Positions 44,849 through 56,911 of a stretch of 64,000 nt of DNA are shown one piece after another (positions within the stretch are counted from its first letter, which is position 1; each line of letters starts with the position of its first letter). This DNA comes from Rutidosis leptorrhynchoides (lineage: Eukaryota; Streptophyta; Magnoliopsida; Asterales; Asteraceae), in contig NC_092337.1 of NCBI RefSeq assembly GCF_046630445.1, positions 190,808,501 through 190,872,500 on the forward strand. Reading direction: 5' to 3'. The notes below the pieces were generated by a model that saw only the letters and a program-made list of their open reading frames with translations, ran no database searches and was not told where the DNA came from. Made by a program: the position numbers and the translations under genes.

Positions 44849-46150
44849 CTAATTAAATATATGTTGGAGACTTTTGTGATCGGTATATATAATACTTTTG
44901 ACCCCATATACGTAGTGCCTCCAAGTTTTTAATGCAAAAACAACCGCACCTAATTCCAAATCATGCGTCGTATAATTCTGCTCGTGAATCTTCAATCGTC
45001 TAGACGCATAAGCAATTACCTTTGTTCGTTGTATTAATACACAACCGAGGCCTTGCTTTGAGGTGTCATAATATATCACAAAATCATCATTTCCTTCAGG
45101 CAATGACAATATAGGTGCCGTAGTTAACTTTTTCTTCAACAATTGAAACGCTTTCTCCTGCTCATCCTTCCATTCAAATTTCTTCCCTTTATGCGTTAAT
45201 GCAGTCAAGAGTTTTGCTATTTTGGAAAAATCTTGGATGAATCTTTTGTAGTAACCAGCCAATCCTAAAAATTGACGTATATACTTTGGAGTTTTCGGGG
45301 TTTCCCATTTTTCAACGGTTTCAATCTTTGCCAGATCCACCTGAATACCTTCTTTGTTCACTATGTAACCGAGGAATTAAACTTCTTCTAACCAAAATGC
45401 ACACTTTGAAAACTTAGCGTACAGTTTTTCTTTCCTCAGCATCTCTAGCACTTTTCTCAAATGTTCTTCATGCTCTTGATCATTCTTTGAGTAAATGAGT
45501 ATGTCATCGATGATAACAATGACAAACTTGTCAAGGTATGGTCCACACACTTGGTTCATGAGGTCTATGAACACGGATTGTGCATTAGTTAAACCAAACG
45601 GCATTACCATAAACTCATAATGACCATAATGTGTTCTAAATGCAGTCTTTGGAATATCATCCTCCTTCACCCGCATTTGATGATACCCAGAACGTAAATT
45701 GATCTTTGAATAAACTGACGAACCTTGCAGTTGATCGAATAAGTCGTCAATTCTCGGTAGTGGATAACGGTTCTTGATGGTAACTTTGTTCAACTCTCGG
45801 TAGTCGATACACAATCTAAATGTACCATCTTTCTTCTTGACAAACAAAACAGGAGCTCCCCATGGTGATGTGCTTGGTCGAATGAAACCACATTCTAAAA
45901 GTTCTTGTAATTGGCTTTGTAATTCCTTCATTTTGCTGGGTGTGAGTCTGTATGGAGCACAAGCTATTGGTGCAGCTCCGAGTACAAGATCTATTTGAAA
46001 TTCAACAGATCGATGTGGAGGTAGTCCCGATAATTCTTTCGGAAATACATCGGGAAATTCTTTTGCGACGGGAACATCACTGATGTTCTTTTCTTCGGTT
46101 TTGACTTCCTCGATGTGTGCTAAAATGACATAGAAACATTTTCTTATTAG
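44849..46150 (-). pseudogene. Second chromovirus: reverse transcriptase and RNase H
   Basis: RT reads [40 protein letters not shown], then [14 protein letters not shown]; the conserved F of FIDD is I. A stop at about 45376 separates it from the connection/RNase H part ([71 protein letters not shown]). The RNase H YCDAS motif reads YYDTS but keeps the Asp. The first part before 45931 ([17 protein letters not shown]) is outside an ATG-bounded frame but continuous. Confidence 0.88.
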
Positions 46151-46153
46151 TTT

Positions 46154-46585
46154 TTACGCCTTCAAGCTACTAATAAGATTTAACTTCGCGTTGCTCTTTT
46201 CTCCGTACACCATTATGGGTTTTCCTTTTTCGCGTATAATGCGAATCGCGTTTTTGTAACATACAACCTCTGCTCTCTCCTTTTTCAACCAATCCATGCC
46301 AATTATCACATCGAAACTCCCTAACTCTACTGGTATCAAATTAATCTTAAACGTTTCGCCAACTAATTTAATTTCTCGGTTTTGACATATTTTATCCGCT
46401 GTAATAAATTTACCGTTTGCTAATTCGAGTAAAAACTTTTTATCCAAAGGCGTTAATGGACAATTCAATTTAGCACAAAAATCTCTACTCATATAGCTTC
46501 TATCCGCACCCGAATCAAATAAAACATAAGCAGGTTTTTCATCAATAAGAAATGTACCCGTAACAAGCTCCGGGTCTTCCTGTGC
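46154..46585 (-). pseudogene. Second chromovirus: aspartic protease
   Basis: Reads TGTFLIDEKPAYVLFDSGAD then SRDFCAKLNCPLTPL, IKLVGETFKINLIPVELGSF and DVIIGMDWLKKERAEVVCYK. The DSG catalytic triad and the flap-region IGMDWL are present. A stop near 46157 separates it from RT. Confidence 0.85.
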
Positions 46586-47839
46586 TTATGCCGCATTAAT
46601 ATTGAAGACTCTTTCGTGGCCTTTCCCATTAGTATTCCCTTGGTTCGGGCAGTTAGTCCTGAAGTGGCCCGGTTTCCCACATCCATAACAAATAATGGCG
46701 GCATTATTTGTTCCGACATTATCTGTTCCGACATTATTTATTCTTTTAATTCTGTTGGTCATTGGTCCGTAGACTTCACACTTCATCGCACTATGACCAT
46801 TTCTCTTACACTTGGTGCAAAATGTCGTGCAGAACCCATTCGGATGGTATCCTTCACACCTCTGGCACAGTTTCTGCCCCTTGTTGTTATTGCTGGGATT
46901 GTTGTTGTTGTGGTTGTTATTGTTGTTGGAACGGTTGTTGTAGTTGTTGTTGTTGAGATGGTTGTTGTTGCGTTTGTTTTTGCGAAAAATGGTGCGATTG
47001 TAGTTGTGATTGTTAGGATGACTGTTGAAGCGATAGTTACTGTTGTTGTGTTGGTGACCCTTGTCACTGTTTTCTTCCCACTTCCTCTTGACTTGTTTCA
47101 TTTTGGCCTCCTCAGCCGCCTGCTCTTTAATCCCCCCCTCGATCTGATTTATAAGTTTGTGAGCCATTCGACTTGCCTTTTGCATTGAGGTAGGCGCGCT
47201 CGCACTCACATCCTCCTGAATTCTCTCTGGTAACCCTTTTACAAACGCATCGATCTGCTCTTCTTCATCTTCGAACACTCTTGGACACAATAAACACAAC
47301 TCTGTGAATCATCGTTCGTATGTGGTAATATCGAATCCTTGCGCTCGTAATTCTCTAAGCTCTGTCTTGAGCTTATTGACTTCGTTTCTAGGATGATACT
47401 GCTCATTCATCAAGTGTTTGAATGCTGGTAATGGTAGTGCGTAAGCAGCATCTTGTCCCACCTGTTCGAGGTAGGTGTTCCACCATGTTAACGCTGTTCC
47501 TGTGAAAGTATGTGTGGCGTACTTAACCCTGTCTTCTTCGGCACATTTGCTTATAGCAAACATAGATTCGACCTTCTCGGTCCATCGTTTCAGTCCGATT
47601 GGTCCTTCAGTTCCATCAAATTCTAGAGGTTTACAGGCAGTGAAAGCCTTGTAGGAGCATCCTATACGATTTCCTGTGGAGTTAACTCCACTACTAGACC
47701 CAGAGTTATTGTTGTTGTTTTGCATTGCAGCTATGTTTGCGGCAAGGAATGCACGGAAATCTTCCTCGCTCATATTCAAATTCTGACGAGTAGTCGGTGT
47801 CATTTCCTTTAAAATAGCCAAAAGAATTGAGTTAATCAT
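46586..47839 (-). pseudogene. Second chromovirus: gag with zinc knuckles
   Basis: From 47839 (or the in-frame Met at 47803, MTPTTRQNLNMSEEDF): [48 protein letters not shown] stop at about 47307 breaks it. The second part has QKASRMAHKLINQIEGG, a long Asn/His tract from AAC-type triplets, then knuckles CQRCEGYHPNGFC, CTKCKRNGHSAMKC and CYGCGKPGHFRTNC. The three knuckles are close to the chromovirus pattern. Confidence 0.9.
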
Positions 47840-47940
47840 ATAGAATTTTAAGAGTAGTCAATAGTATTTCATAGCATAATATGAACTTATTTATAAAAGC
47901 TTTTTCTTCATATTAGCGTTTTATAATTTTTAATTCGGGT

Positions 47941-47956
47941 AGTACCTACCCGTTAA
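47941..47956 (-). other. Second copy of the polypurine-tract region, upstream of gag
   Basis: AGTACCTACCCGTTAA is identical over 16 nt to 43193-43208. It lies about 100 bp upstream of gag in element orientation, between gag and the F-box-like ORF. The rest of 47840-48247 is AT-rich non-coding leader. Confidence 0.6.
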
Positions 47957-48247
47957 GTTCATACTTAGTAGCTAACATACAATTCAACTACTACAATTCT
48001 ATATGAAAAACTGATTATAATAATATTTCGCGTTCAAACTTTTATACAATATTTTACAAACTTACAATACTGCTATTATACATATAGCATGAAATATGGC
48101 ACACAATAACTTTGATACAAAATAGTTGTGACAACAATCCTAGTTAATATGCAAGTCGTTCAGCAAAGGCAATAAAAAACGTAATTCATAAGTCCAGAAA
48201 CAAGTCATACATTCTGGTTTTACTAAGAGTACTTCCCATCATTGGTC

Positions 48248-48835
48248 TTATGGAACATAACCGTTGTGGTCGTTGACAAGACAGCATGTTGTAACGTCGT
48301 CAAAGGGACGAGGGTTTCGTAATGTCCAACAGCCCCGTAATAATCTAAAAACCTTGTTTCTCACCCCAACTACTGAATCCGTCACTTGTGGGAAGGTTTT
48401 ATTTAAAAGTTGTATTCCGATGTTCTTTTTCTCACTTTGGTGAGAAGCGAACATCACTAACCCGTAAGCATAACATGCTTCTTTATGTTGCATGTAAGAA
48501 GCTCTTTCTAACTCACGAAGTCCTACGTTGGGATATGTTGAGTCAAAATAGGTTCTTAACCCGTAGCGTAAAATTGCAGTTGGGTTCCCCGCATTTAACG
48601 CTTTAAAGAAAACACGGCGTAACTTACGGTGTCCCCAATGTGATATACCCCATCATTCAAATGAAATCCTTTTATAAACTAAGGCATGCCTGGAACGTTC
48701 TTCAAATGTTCTACAAACTAATTTTATCGTAAATAATTGTGTCGACGAATTCTAACCGACTTTAGACAAGATTTAATCAATCATGTCCCCGGGTAGGTCT
48801 TCTAAAATATTTGGTTGTATATCCTTAACATCCAT
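48248..48835 (-). pseudogene. F-box protein-like ORF in retrotransposon leader
   Basis: The ATG at 48833-48835 starts a single 196-codon frame with three in-frame stops (codons 21, 28, 61) and no frameshift. It begins MDVKDIQPNILEDLPGDMID, followed by ILSKV, STQLFTIKLVCRTFEERSRH and ALVYKRIS: the layout of an F-box (LP..DMI..ILS.V ... L...VCRTF). F-box proteins are adaptors that bind Skp1 in SCF ubiquitin ligases. The rest, with FFKALNAGNPTAILRYGLRT, GLRELERASYMQHKEACYAY and GLVMFASHQ, resembles the Sel1-like helical repeats of plant At1g67623/At2g35280-type F-box proteins, and a Cys/His-poor tail ends at 48248. It is in the same orientation as gag-pol and lies within the element. Could be a captured host gene without introns. 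The family is assigned from motifs only. Confidence 0.65.
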
Positions 48836-48974
48836 TGTGTGTTTTTATACTGTAAAATAGACGAGGATTAGATTCGTAAAAGATAATTAACAAACAATAC
48901 AAACAATTTTTATATATAACATGAAAATACAAGCACACTACAATACATATATTACACAACATGATTACAACTCT

Positions 48975-49534
48975 CTATTCCGACTCACTCCTTTCTTCAT
49001 CTTCGAACTTGGTTCGTTTCGCTATTTTCCTAGGGATATATGATGTTCCTCTAATACGAGCCGTTGTTTTCACAAATGGTTTAGAAAAACCTGGTGGCTT
49101 AGAGGTTCCCGGGTTATTGTTACAACTTAAGAAATACGGGTGTTGACGATACATATAAAATTCATCGAGGTTGGAATCAGGTTTCTCTATTTTGATGCCC
49201 TTTCCCTTATTATTTTCTTTTGCTTTTTAAAATTGGGTCGAGGTAATTTCTATAACATCATCGGAATCCTCATCGGAATCCGATTCATCAGAAAATTGGT
49301 AATTTTCCCAATATTTTGCTTCCTTGGCGGAAACACCATTGACCATTATTAAATTTGGTCCATTGGTTGAGGATTTTCTTTTATTTATCTGTTTTTCTGT
49401 GGTTCCTAATATTTCCCCCTCCGGAATCTCTTCTTTCGGTTCCTCTTCTTCCGGTTCCTCCTCTTCCGGTTCCTCTTCTTCTGGTTCCTCCTCTTCCGGT
49501 TCCTCTTCGGGAATTTGTGAATCTTCCCAATATG
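48975..49534 (-). pseudogene. Acidic leader ORF with Glu/Pro repeat, truncated by insertion
   Basis: The frame is open from the insertion point at 49534 to a TAG at 48975, with a single internal stop (TAA at 49227-49229). The upstream part is four to five copies of EEPEEE (a 15-bp repeat), then KYWENYQFSDESDSDEDSDD and VIEITST. After the stop come GKGIKIEKPDSNLDEFYMYR and QHPYFLS, ending in a basic-acidic tail (IAKRTKFEDEERSESE). Its N-terminus is lost to the 49535 chromovirus. No known domain recognised. It precedes the F-box-like ORF by 139 bp, in the same sense. Confidence 0.55.
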
Positions 49535-52433
49535 TGTAACGACCCGACTTTTTCAACTTGCTTTTGTGCCTTGTATTTTAGCGAAACTGCGTATTTGTGC
49601 GTACTGTGTTACTTTATTACTCTGGAACCTTGACACACATGTTTTATATTCATATATACTTTAAAACATGCCTCGGTGTATGTGGAATGCTTAACTTGTC
49701 CATTGGATGCTTTATAACCGTTAGTGTTACTTGCCGTTACGAATAAACCGCGGACTGCGCGCACGTTTGACTTTTGTCGGAACCGGAACTTTTGAACTGC
49801 GAAATATTAATTATTATTTTATAATAATAATTACTTGGGCCTTTGGATGCTTAATTTTATTTATTTAATTGCTAAAGCCCAATAGTTAGTCTTGTTGGAC
49901 TTTCTACATTGTTGGGCTCAAGCCCACTCTATTCTAGCTAGTGACCCAATTAATTAGCCCAATTATTATTACTAGTGACCCATAATAATAATAAATAAAT
50001 TAATTAATTAGTGAGTCATACTAGCATAATGGATAAGGTTTATCTAATTGTCACATGGGATTCTAGCAAAAGGACACACTTTAGACAACCACTAACCAAA
50101 AACCAACATGGTGTCTCCCCCTCCCCACTCAAAAATTTCGGCCATATGGCCTTCCATGTTTCCATGTCACCAATCCAAGTCAAATTATGCCTATAAATAC
50201 TAGCCTAATCCCATTCATTTAACACTTACTCTCATTTTGGTTTTTCACACACTTGTTCTTTCTTTCTTTCCATACTTGTAAGTTTTCTTTTTCTTCCTCT
50301 TTTCTTCATCAATTTCGTGTACATCATCATCATTCTTATGGAGATCAAGTTCCTTGTAGCTTTGATCTTACTTATATCTTGTTGATTCAAGCATGAATCT
50401 TTCAAGAACATGGAAGATTCAAGCTTTCTAGCTTGAATCTTCATATCTTTTGTAGATCTACTTCTTTTATACTTTAATCTTTCTATTTTATGATAAAGAT
50501 TCAAACTTTTGTTTGTAATCTTCATACATCTTCAAGATCCAAGCTTTATGCTTCAAGATCTTCAAGAACAAATAAGATGCAAGCTTTCTAGCTTGAATCT
50601 TCATATCTTTTTGTTAGATCTAAGTTCTTTTTGCTTTGATCTTGTTATTTTGTTGAAAAGATTCAAACTTTTGTTTGTAATCTTCATGTATCTTCAAGAT
50701 CCAAGCTTTATGCTTCAAGATCTTCAAGAACACTTAAAGGTTCAAGCTTTCTAGCTTTGTAACCTTGTAACTTGTGTGAAATGGATCCAAGCTCTCTAGC
50801 TTAGGGTTCCATCACCTCATTTGACTTAGATTGTGCTTATACTTGTTGAATTGATGTAAAGTTTGTAACTTTAGTTGTTATTGTGAATTGAAATTGTGTT
50901 AAGACTAAGGATATGATGTAACCTTGGTTCATCATCCATCTAAGACACATGAATGAGTTGTGTTCTTACTTGGTCTTAACATATTGTGTATTGATGGTGA
51001 ATCTTGGTCAAAAGTGATGCTAAACCATCAACGAGTTGTACACTTGAAGCTACAAGCATCAAGGATGAGAACCGTGATGAGCATCAAGCACCAAGAACCC
51101 AACAGGAGCACTTGTCCACTGATTTTCGTATCTGATCAGACCACCTGGGCTACTGGAAAGTTTATTTTCAGTTAGTTCGGTTCGAGTAGATGATTTTCCA
51201 TTTAGGCCTCGTCTTAATCCGAGTTACGGTTTAGTATTTATGGCCCTCCGAGAGTCACTACACCCTATTAACGTTGTGCTGAAATTTCTGACCTACTCGC
51301 ACTTAAACCGTCGCAACGGTCAAACGAAGACGATTTTGGTTCTGGAAATTTGTCAGTGGTTAGGGGACTCATATACGGAGCCATAGCCACTGACTATGTG
51401 TCGTTTTGATTTACGTAGAGGTCGTAGCAGCTGACCGAAGTCAGCCTATTGTTTCGATATCTATTCTTGTCAAACTTACTTAGCTTTTATGATGATGAAC
51501 GATGATGATGATGACACTTAAACTTATTTTATGCACTATTAGAATTTATAAAGACAACCTACTGACCTAGTAACCTTTGATTTAGGTTGACGACCTTTCG
51601 GACCGACTTACTACTTGCGTATTTTCATTACCGACTTTACCGCTTTTAGCACTGTGAGTTATAGCATCCCTTTTTACTTTAACTATTTTGGGACTGAGAA
51701 TACATGCGCTTTTACGTTTTACATACTAGGCATGAGTACTTAAACTTTATATTTGTGTGGGTTATATAACGGCATAAACATTCCCTTTAGCACGGTAACG
51801 TTTAGTCATTGGTCTTTGAACCAGTGAACGCGAATCTTAGATATGGATCCATAGGGTTTGACATCCCCACTCGGGCTAGTCGCGCTAGCATTTAACGGGT
51901 GTTTAATTCTTCGTGAATATACGCACTCGCCAAGTGTACTATCAGGGGGTTATAAACGTTAAGTCTAGTTACCGGGTGCCCACGGTTATGCATATACTTT
52001 TCATACTGTTTTGATACGCTGTTGTAGCACTGAAATCTCGTGGCCTATCTTACGTTACTATTACAACTTAAACTATAGCTCACCAACACTCGTGTTGACT
52101 TTTTAAGCGTGTATTTCTCAGGTGCCTAGAGGTTTATTGCTTTCGCTGTTACACTTGCTGTCATGCTGTTATTGAATTGCTGTTATGGACCTACTGTACT
52201 AGTTATCCGCTGCATTACTAGAGATGTCTCAAATTATGAAACCTATGTTTTGCATTCGTAAACTTATGTTATTTTGGAACAATGGTTTGTAATAAGCCTT
52301 ATGACATGTTATCTTTGTAAAACATTATCTTTTATGAATGCAAATCGGTTTTCAAACAGCATATAGTGTTTGACCATGTAATGATCCTGTTGATTGATGA
52401 TGCGTACACGATGGTTTTGTACGGGGCGTCACA
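49535..52433 (+). repeat. 5' LTR of the third chromovirus
   Basis: 2,899 bp, TGTAACGACCCG...GGCGTCACA. It contains a promoter near 50190 and an imperfect tandem duplication at 50385-50735 with a period of about 160 bp, sharing AGATTCAAACTTTTGTTTGT and AAGATCCAAGCTTTATGCTT. Confidence 0.88.
50190..50199 (+). promoter_or_regulatory. TATA box of LTR promoter
   Basis: CCTATAAATAC lies in the first third of the LTR, followed about 30 bp later by the CATTCATTTAACACTTACTC region where transcription could start. Position fits a U3 promoter. Confidence 0.5.
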
Positions 52434-52435
52434 GT

Positions 52436-52452
52436 TGGTATCAGAGCATTGG
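52436..52452 (+). other. Primer-binding site, initiator Met tRNA
   Basis: TGGTATCAGAGCATTGG, 2 bp after the LTR end. Confidence 0.92.
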
Positions 52453-52781
52453 TTGTAGGGAATTAGGTTTCATTAGTGAGTCTAGACCGACCCAAGTAGG
52501 ATTCACTAATAGGACTAATCTACAACTAGCTTGTTTACTTGTTTCTGCGAGACTTACTGCATGCTTTGCCTACTTTCTGCTGTATGATCTTACTGCATGC
52601 TATTGCTTATCTTTACTGCCATGCGAACTTGCTGTATGCCTATTTCTGCCTTTGCATGATTACTATCTGCTTTCACATGTTATCTCTGATTAGTACTGAT
52701 TGCCATGCTAGGTTGCTATAGTGCCTAATACTTGCTTGCTTATGACTTACTGATATGGAAAATTTATTTTCCTCTTTCAGA

Positions 52782-53631
52782 TGTCGGATATTCCACCTGT
52801 CATCATTTGGACAGCAGTTCAGACTCGTAAGCCACCTCACCTACTGATGCTACCGACACATAGATCCCGTTAACCAGTGACCCCGGCGCTTCATCCTCCT
52901 GAACCAGCAGCCATACACCTGTACCAGTGGTTACCGCAGTCTGCGCCCAGGACCCTCCGGAGACTCCAGCTCCAGTTGCCCCGGTACCTCAGGAGCCACA
53001 ACCCCGCCCCGGTGGTGTTGTGATTCCCACGGAATTTGGGGAAGGTCCATTCCGTAACCATTTACGCATGTGGTGCCGACGCGCTCCTGATGGACGTCTT
53101 GTGCCAATTCCGCCCGGCAGATACCGACAGATGATGGCCGCCCGAGGACAGCCTGTTCAGTCACCCGTGCAGCCACCCCCAGCTGATTCATCATCCGATG
53201 GCTCATCCACAGACGACACTAGTGATGATGACTCCGACGAGGAGGACCTTGATGATGCACCTGTATAGCCACCCTCCACCCCGCCGAAGAAGCGGTACCG
53301 TTTCGACGGCACCATTATTCCGGAGATCAACGGAGGACGAGCATTCACTGAAGCACATGGCCAGCGTTGTAGGGTTACCGCCCATATGCGGGTTGTGCCT
53401 TACCCGGCTGATCCGTTCGTGCGTAAGCCTTACCGCCGTACAACATCTACTTCCAGAGCCGGACCATCTGCACCACCAGCACCACCTGCACCAGCAGCAC
53501 CGCCTGCTCTGCCAGCCCCTCCCTCTGTCGAGGAACTGCCAAGGGAGGTGGAGATCCTCTGTGCTCGGGTTACTGAGCTCGAGGAGCAGATGTCCCATGT
53601 GCTGGACATCCTTTACCCACCGTCACCATAG
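52782..53631 (+). pseudogene. Leader ORF: Pro-rich, acidic, coiled-coil protein
   Basis: The ATG at 52782 (MSDIPPVIIWTAVQTRKPPH) opens a frame that shifts near 52870-52930 and then reads to 53268. It has a Pro-rich part (PETPAPVAPVPQEPQPRPGG), PFRNHLRMWCRRAPDGRLVP, and an acidic Ser/Asp stretch (SSTDDTSDDDSDEEDLDDAP). After a stop at 53266 it continues KKRYRFDGTI and, following another shift near 53370, a Pro/Ala-rich part and a heptad-like C-terminus (SVEELPREVEILCARVTELE) ending at 53629-53631. No domain is known to me. An acidic stretch followed by basic sequence also occurs in the leader ORF of the second chromovirus. The 290 bp to gag are non-coding. Confidence 0.6.
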
Positions 53632-53925
53632 AGCTTTGTATTAGGTTTCATTTTGTAATCTCGTTTGTAGTTCCATGTTTTCCTTATGTAATGTGCGAAC
53701 CTAAGCGAGTGTATTCAACTCTTTATTAATTAATCGAACTTTGCGTTGTTTAATCCTTGCATAGTGTTCTATTTACATTACTGTACGTTGGTTTTGCGGT
53801 ATTTATACCTGGTTGCGTTACTATATTGGCATGCGTTGTGTTGTTTCCCTGCTTACTATATACTGTATTATTGTATGTTGTATGCTGGATTTTGACTTAA
53901 GTCAAAACTTTTGATTCAAAGGGCA

Positions 53926-55010
53926 ATGGCAAACACACGAACAACACCCACAGCAGCTCAAATCGAAGAGATGATTAATGAACGAGTCGCCGCAGCCTTA
54001 GGGGAAATGAACCCTCAACCTGAACCACCGCCGGTTATCCAACCCATTCGAAATGGGTGCACCTACAAGGAATTCCAGACTGTAAACCACATAACTTCAG
54101 CGGAACTGAGGGGCCTGTTGGTCTCACAAGATGGTTTGAAAAGCTTGAATCAGTATTCTGAGTCAGCAACTGTTCCGAGTCTAACAAAACCAAATTTGCT
54201 TCCTGCACGCTATCTGATGGTGCCCTCACGTGGTGGAACACCATGGCTCAGGCACAAGGTATTAATGAGGCGTATGCTACGCCATGGGAGGAGTTCAAAG
54301 CGGCTATGATTGATGAGTATTGTCTGAGAACCGAGATACAAAAGATGGAAATGGAGTTTATGCAATTGAAAGCTGTTGGCAACGATCTCGATGGTTACAA
54401 TCGGAGGTTTCTTGAGTTAGCTCTTATGTGTCCTACCATGGTCACCACGGAATTCAAGCATATGGAGAGATACTTTTGGGGACTCCCTAAGTCCATCAAG
54501 GGTAATGTCACCTCGTCCAAGCCACCGAATGTTCCCGAAGCAATGCGCATGGCGCATACACTCATGAATCAGATTCTCATCGATGAACCAGAGAAGTCCA
54601 AATCTGAAGCGGGTAGTAGTGACAAGCGAAAGTGGGATAACAGTAAGGGGAGGACCTATGATCAAACCCCCGCTAAGAGACACAACAACGGTGGAAACCC
54701 CAACCCGGCACAAGTTAAAACCCGAACTATAAAGGTACCCTACCGCAATGAAAGAGGTGTTACAAACACCACACTGGGTATTGTAATGCAATCTGTGAAA
54801 AGTACAATAGGATCGGACACGTTGGCCAGAACTGCAAGATTCCCATCCCAGCTGCAAGGACAAACCCAAACGGGCCAAGAAAATGCTACGAGTGTGGACA
54901 GCAAGACCACTTTAGGAATGATTGTCCCAATAAGAAGAAGGACGGCGGACCACCGCGTGGTAGATCTTTTAATGTTAATGAAAGGGATGCACGCGAGAAC
55001 CCCAACTTGG
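53926..55010 (+). pseudogene. Third chromovirus: gag
   Basis: The ATG at 53926 (MANTRTTPTAAQIEEMINER) is the likely start. The conserved CTYKEFQT is followed by a frameshift (about 54080-54240) before MAQAQGINEAYATPWEEFKA. Then comes the gag core (MEFMQLKAVGNDLDGYNRRF, PKSIKGNVTSSKPPNVPEAM) and a basic linker (SDKRKWDNSKGRTYDQTPAK). The zinc-knuckle region after about 54750 is frame-shifted. About 360 codons. Confidence 0.85.
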
Positions 55011-55507
55011 TGATAGGTATATTCACTATCAACAACCTTTTAGCTTCTGTCCTATTTGATACTGGTGCCGATAGAAGTTATGTATGTAGACACTTTTGTG
55101 ATAAGATAAATTGGTCATTAGTTCCTTTAAAAGAAAGTATGCTATTTGAGGTAGCCAATGGGAAACTTGAGAAAGTTGACCAAATTGGCCGAGAAGCTAT
55201 TATTAACATAGGTGGCATGGATTTCAAAATTGACTTGATACCCATCAAATTGGGAAGCTTTGACGTGATTGTCGGCATGGACTAGTTAACTAAAGTAAGG
55301 GCCGATGTTATCTGTGGAGATAAAGCTCTTCGTATACCACAAGGAGATGGTGAGCCACTGGTTATATACGGAGAGAGACGTAGTTCGAAACTGAACCTCA
55401 TTAGTTGTATGAAAGCGTAGAAGATTATGAAGAAAGGACGACTTGCCGTTTTAGCACACGTGAAGGCTTTAGAAACAAAAGAGAAGAGTGTGAATGATGT
55501 GTGAATC
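55007..55507 (+). pseudogene. Third chromovirus: aspartic protease
   Basis: TINNLLASVLFDTGADRSYV has the catalytic DTG. FKIDLIPIKLGSFDVIVGMD leads to a stop where Trp of the usual MDWL would be (TGG to TAG). It continues with IPQGDGEPLVIYGERRSSKL and stops again near 55418 and 55501. Confidence 0.87.
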
Positions 55508-56911
55508 ATGAATGAATTCCCGGACGTCTTTTCGGAAGAGTTGCCTGGATTACCGCCACCAAGAGCAGTGGAGTTCCAAATCGATCTAGTGCCGGGAGCT
55601 GCACTCGTAGCTCGTGCGCCCTATCGTCTGGCACCTTCAGAACTGCAAGAGTTGCAGAGTCAACTGCAGGAATTGCTCGACCGAGGGTTTATCCAACCGA
55701 GATCGTCGCCTTGGGGCGCACCTGTTTTATTCGTGAAGAAGAAGGAAGGATCTTTCCGCATGTGTATCGACTACCGTGAACTCAACAAATTGACGATCAA
55801 GAATCGATATCCTCTTCCCCAAATTGACGATCTTTTTAATCAGCTGCAAGGATCAAGCGTTTACTCTAAGATCGATTTGCAATCCGATTATCACCAGTTG
55901 AGGGTGAAGGAGAGTGATGTGATGAAGACTGCATTTAGAACCCGCTATGGTCATTATGAGTTTCTCGTGATGTCGTTCGGATTAACCAACGCACCAGCCG
56001 TGTTCATGGACCTCATGAATCGTGTATGCAAGCCATACCTGGATAAGTTCGTTATCGTTTTCATAGATGATATCCTCATCTATTCCAGAAGTGAAGAAGA
56101 ACATGAACAACATCTTCGGTTAGTGCTCGAACTCTTGAGACAAGAGCAACTTTATGCCAAATTCTCCAAGTGTGAATTTTGGCTGAAGGAAGTCTAATTT
56201 CTGGGTCATATTCTGAGTGATCAAGGTATCAAAGTTGACCCTGCCAAGATTGAAGCTATCAGCAAGTGGGAGACACCCACTACTCCGACTCACATCCTCC
56301 AATTTCTAGGTCTTGCCGGTTATTACCAAAGGTTCATTGAAGGTTTCTCTTTGATTTCGCGTCCTTTGACTGCGTTAACTCATAAAGGGAAGAAGTTTAT
56401 TTGGGAAAAAGAACAAGAAGCAGCATTTCAAACCCTGAAGCAGAAGTTAACCACCGCACCTATCTTATCTCTTCCCGAAGGCAGTGACGACTTCGTTATG
56501 TACTGCGATGCTTCGAAGAATGGTTTTGGTTGTGTGTTGATGCAAAGAACGAAGGTCATTGCTTATGCTTCTCGTCAACTGAAGGTCCACGAGCTAAACT
56601 ACACTACTCACGATCTCGAACTTGGATCCGTTGTCTTCGCATTGAAGCTGTGGAGATACTATCTTTATGGACCAAAGAGTACTATCTTTACCGATCACAA
56701 GAGTCTCCAACACATCTTCGATCAGAAGCAACTGAACATGAGACAGCGTCGATGGATTGAGACGCTAAACGACTATGATTGTGAACTTCGCTACCATCCG
56801 GGCAAGGCCAATGTTGTAGCTGACGCATTAAGTCGAAAGAAGAGGACGGTACCTCTTCGCGTTCGGGCTCTGAACATCACCATTCATTCGAACCTCCATA
56901 GCCAGATCTGA
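55508..56911 (+). pseudogene. Third chromovirus: reverse transcriptase and RNase H
   Basis: RT reads [40 protein letters not shown] (usual RSGYHQ altered), and [20 protein letters not shown] with both catalytic Asp. One stop at about 56196 interrupts EFWLKEV-FLGHI. RNase H continues with [60 protein letters not shown] and [13 protein letters not shown] to 56911, where a stop follows. The three acidic RNase H residues are kept. Confidence 0.9.

Noticed and set aside
46616-47188. 190-codon plus-strand ORF, Val-rich
   Set aside because: Antisense shadow of the Asn-rich gag (AAC triplets read as GTT).
49324-49633. Plus-strand Ser/Gly and Pro/Leu-rich ORFs
   Set aside because: Antisense frames of the EEPEEE repeat of the acidic leader ORF.
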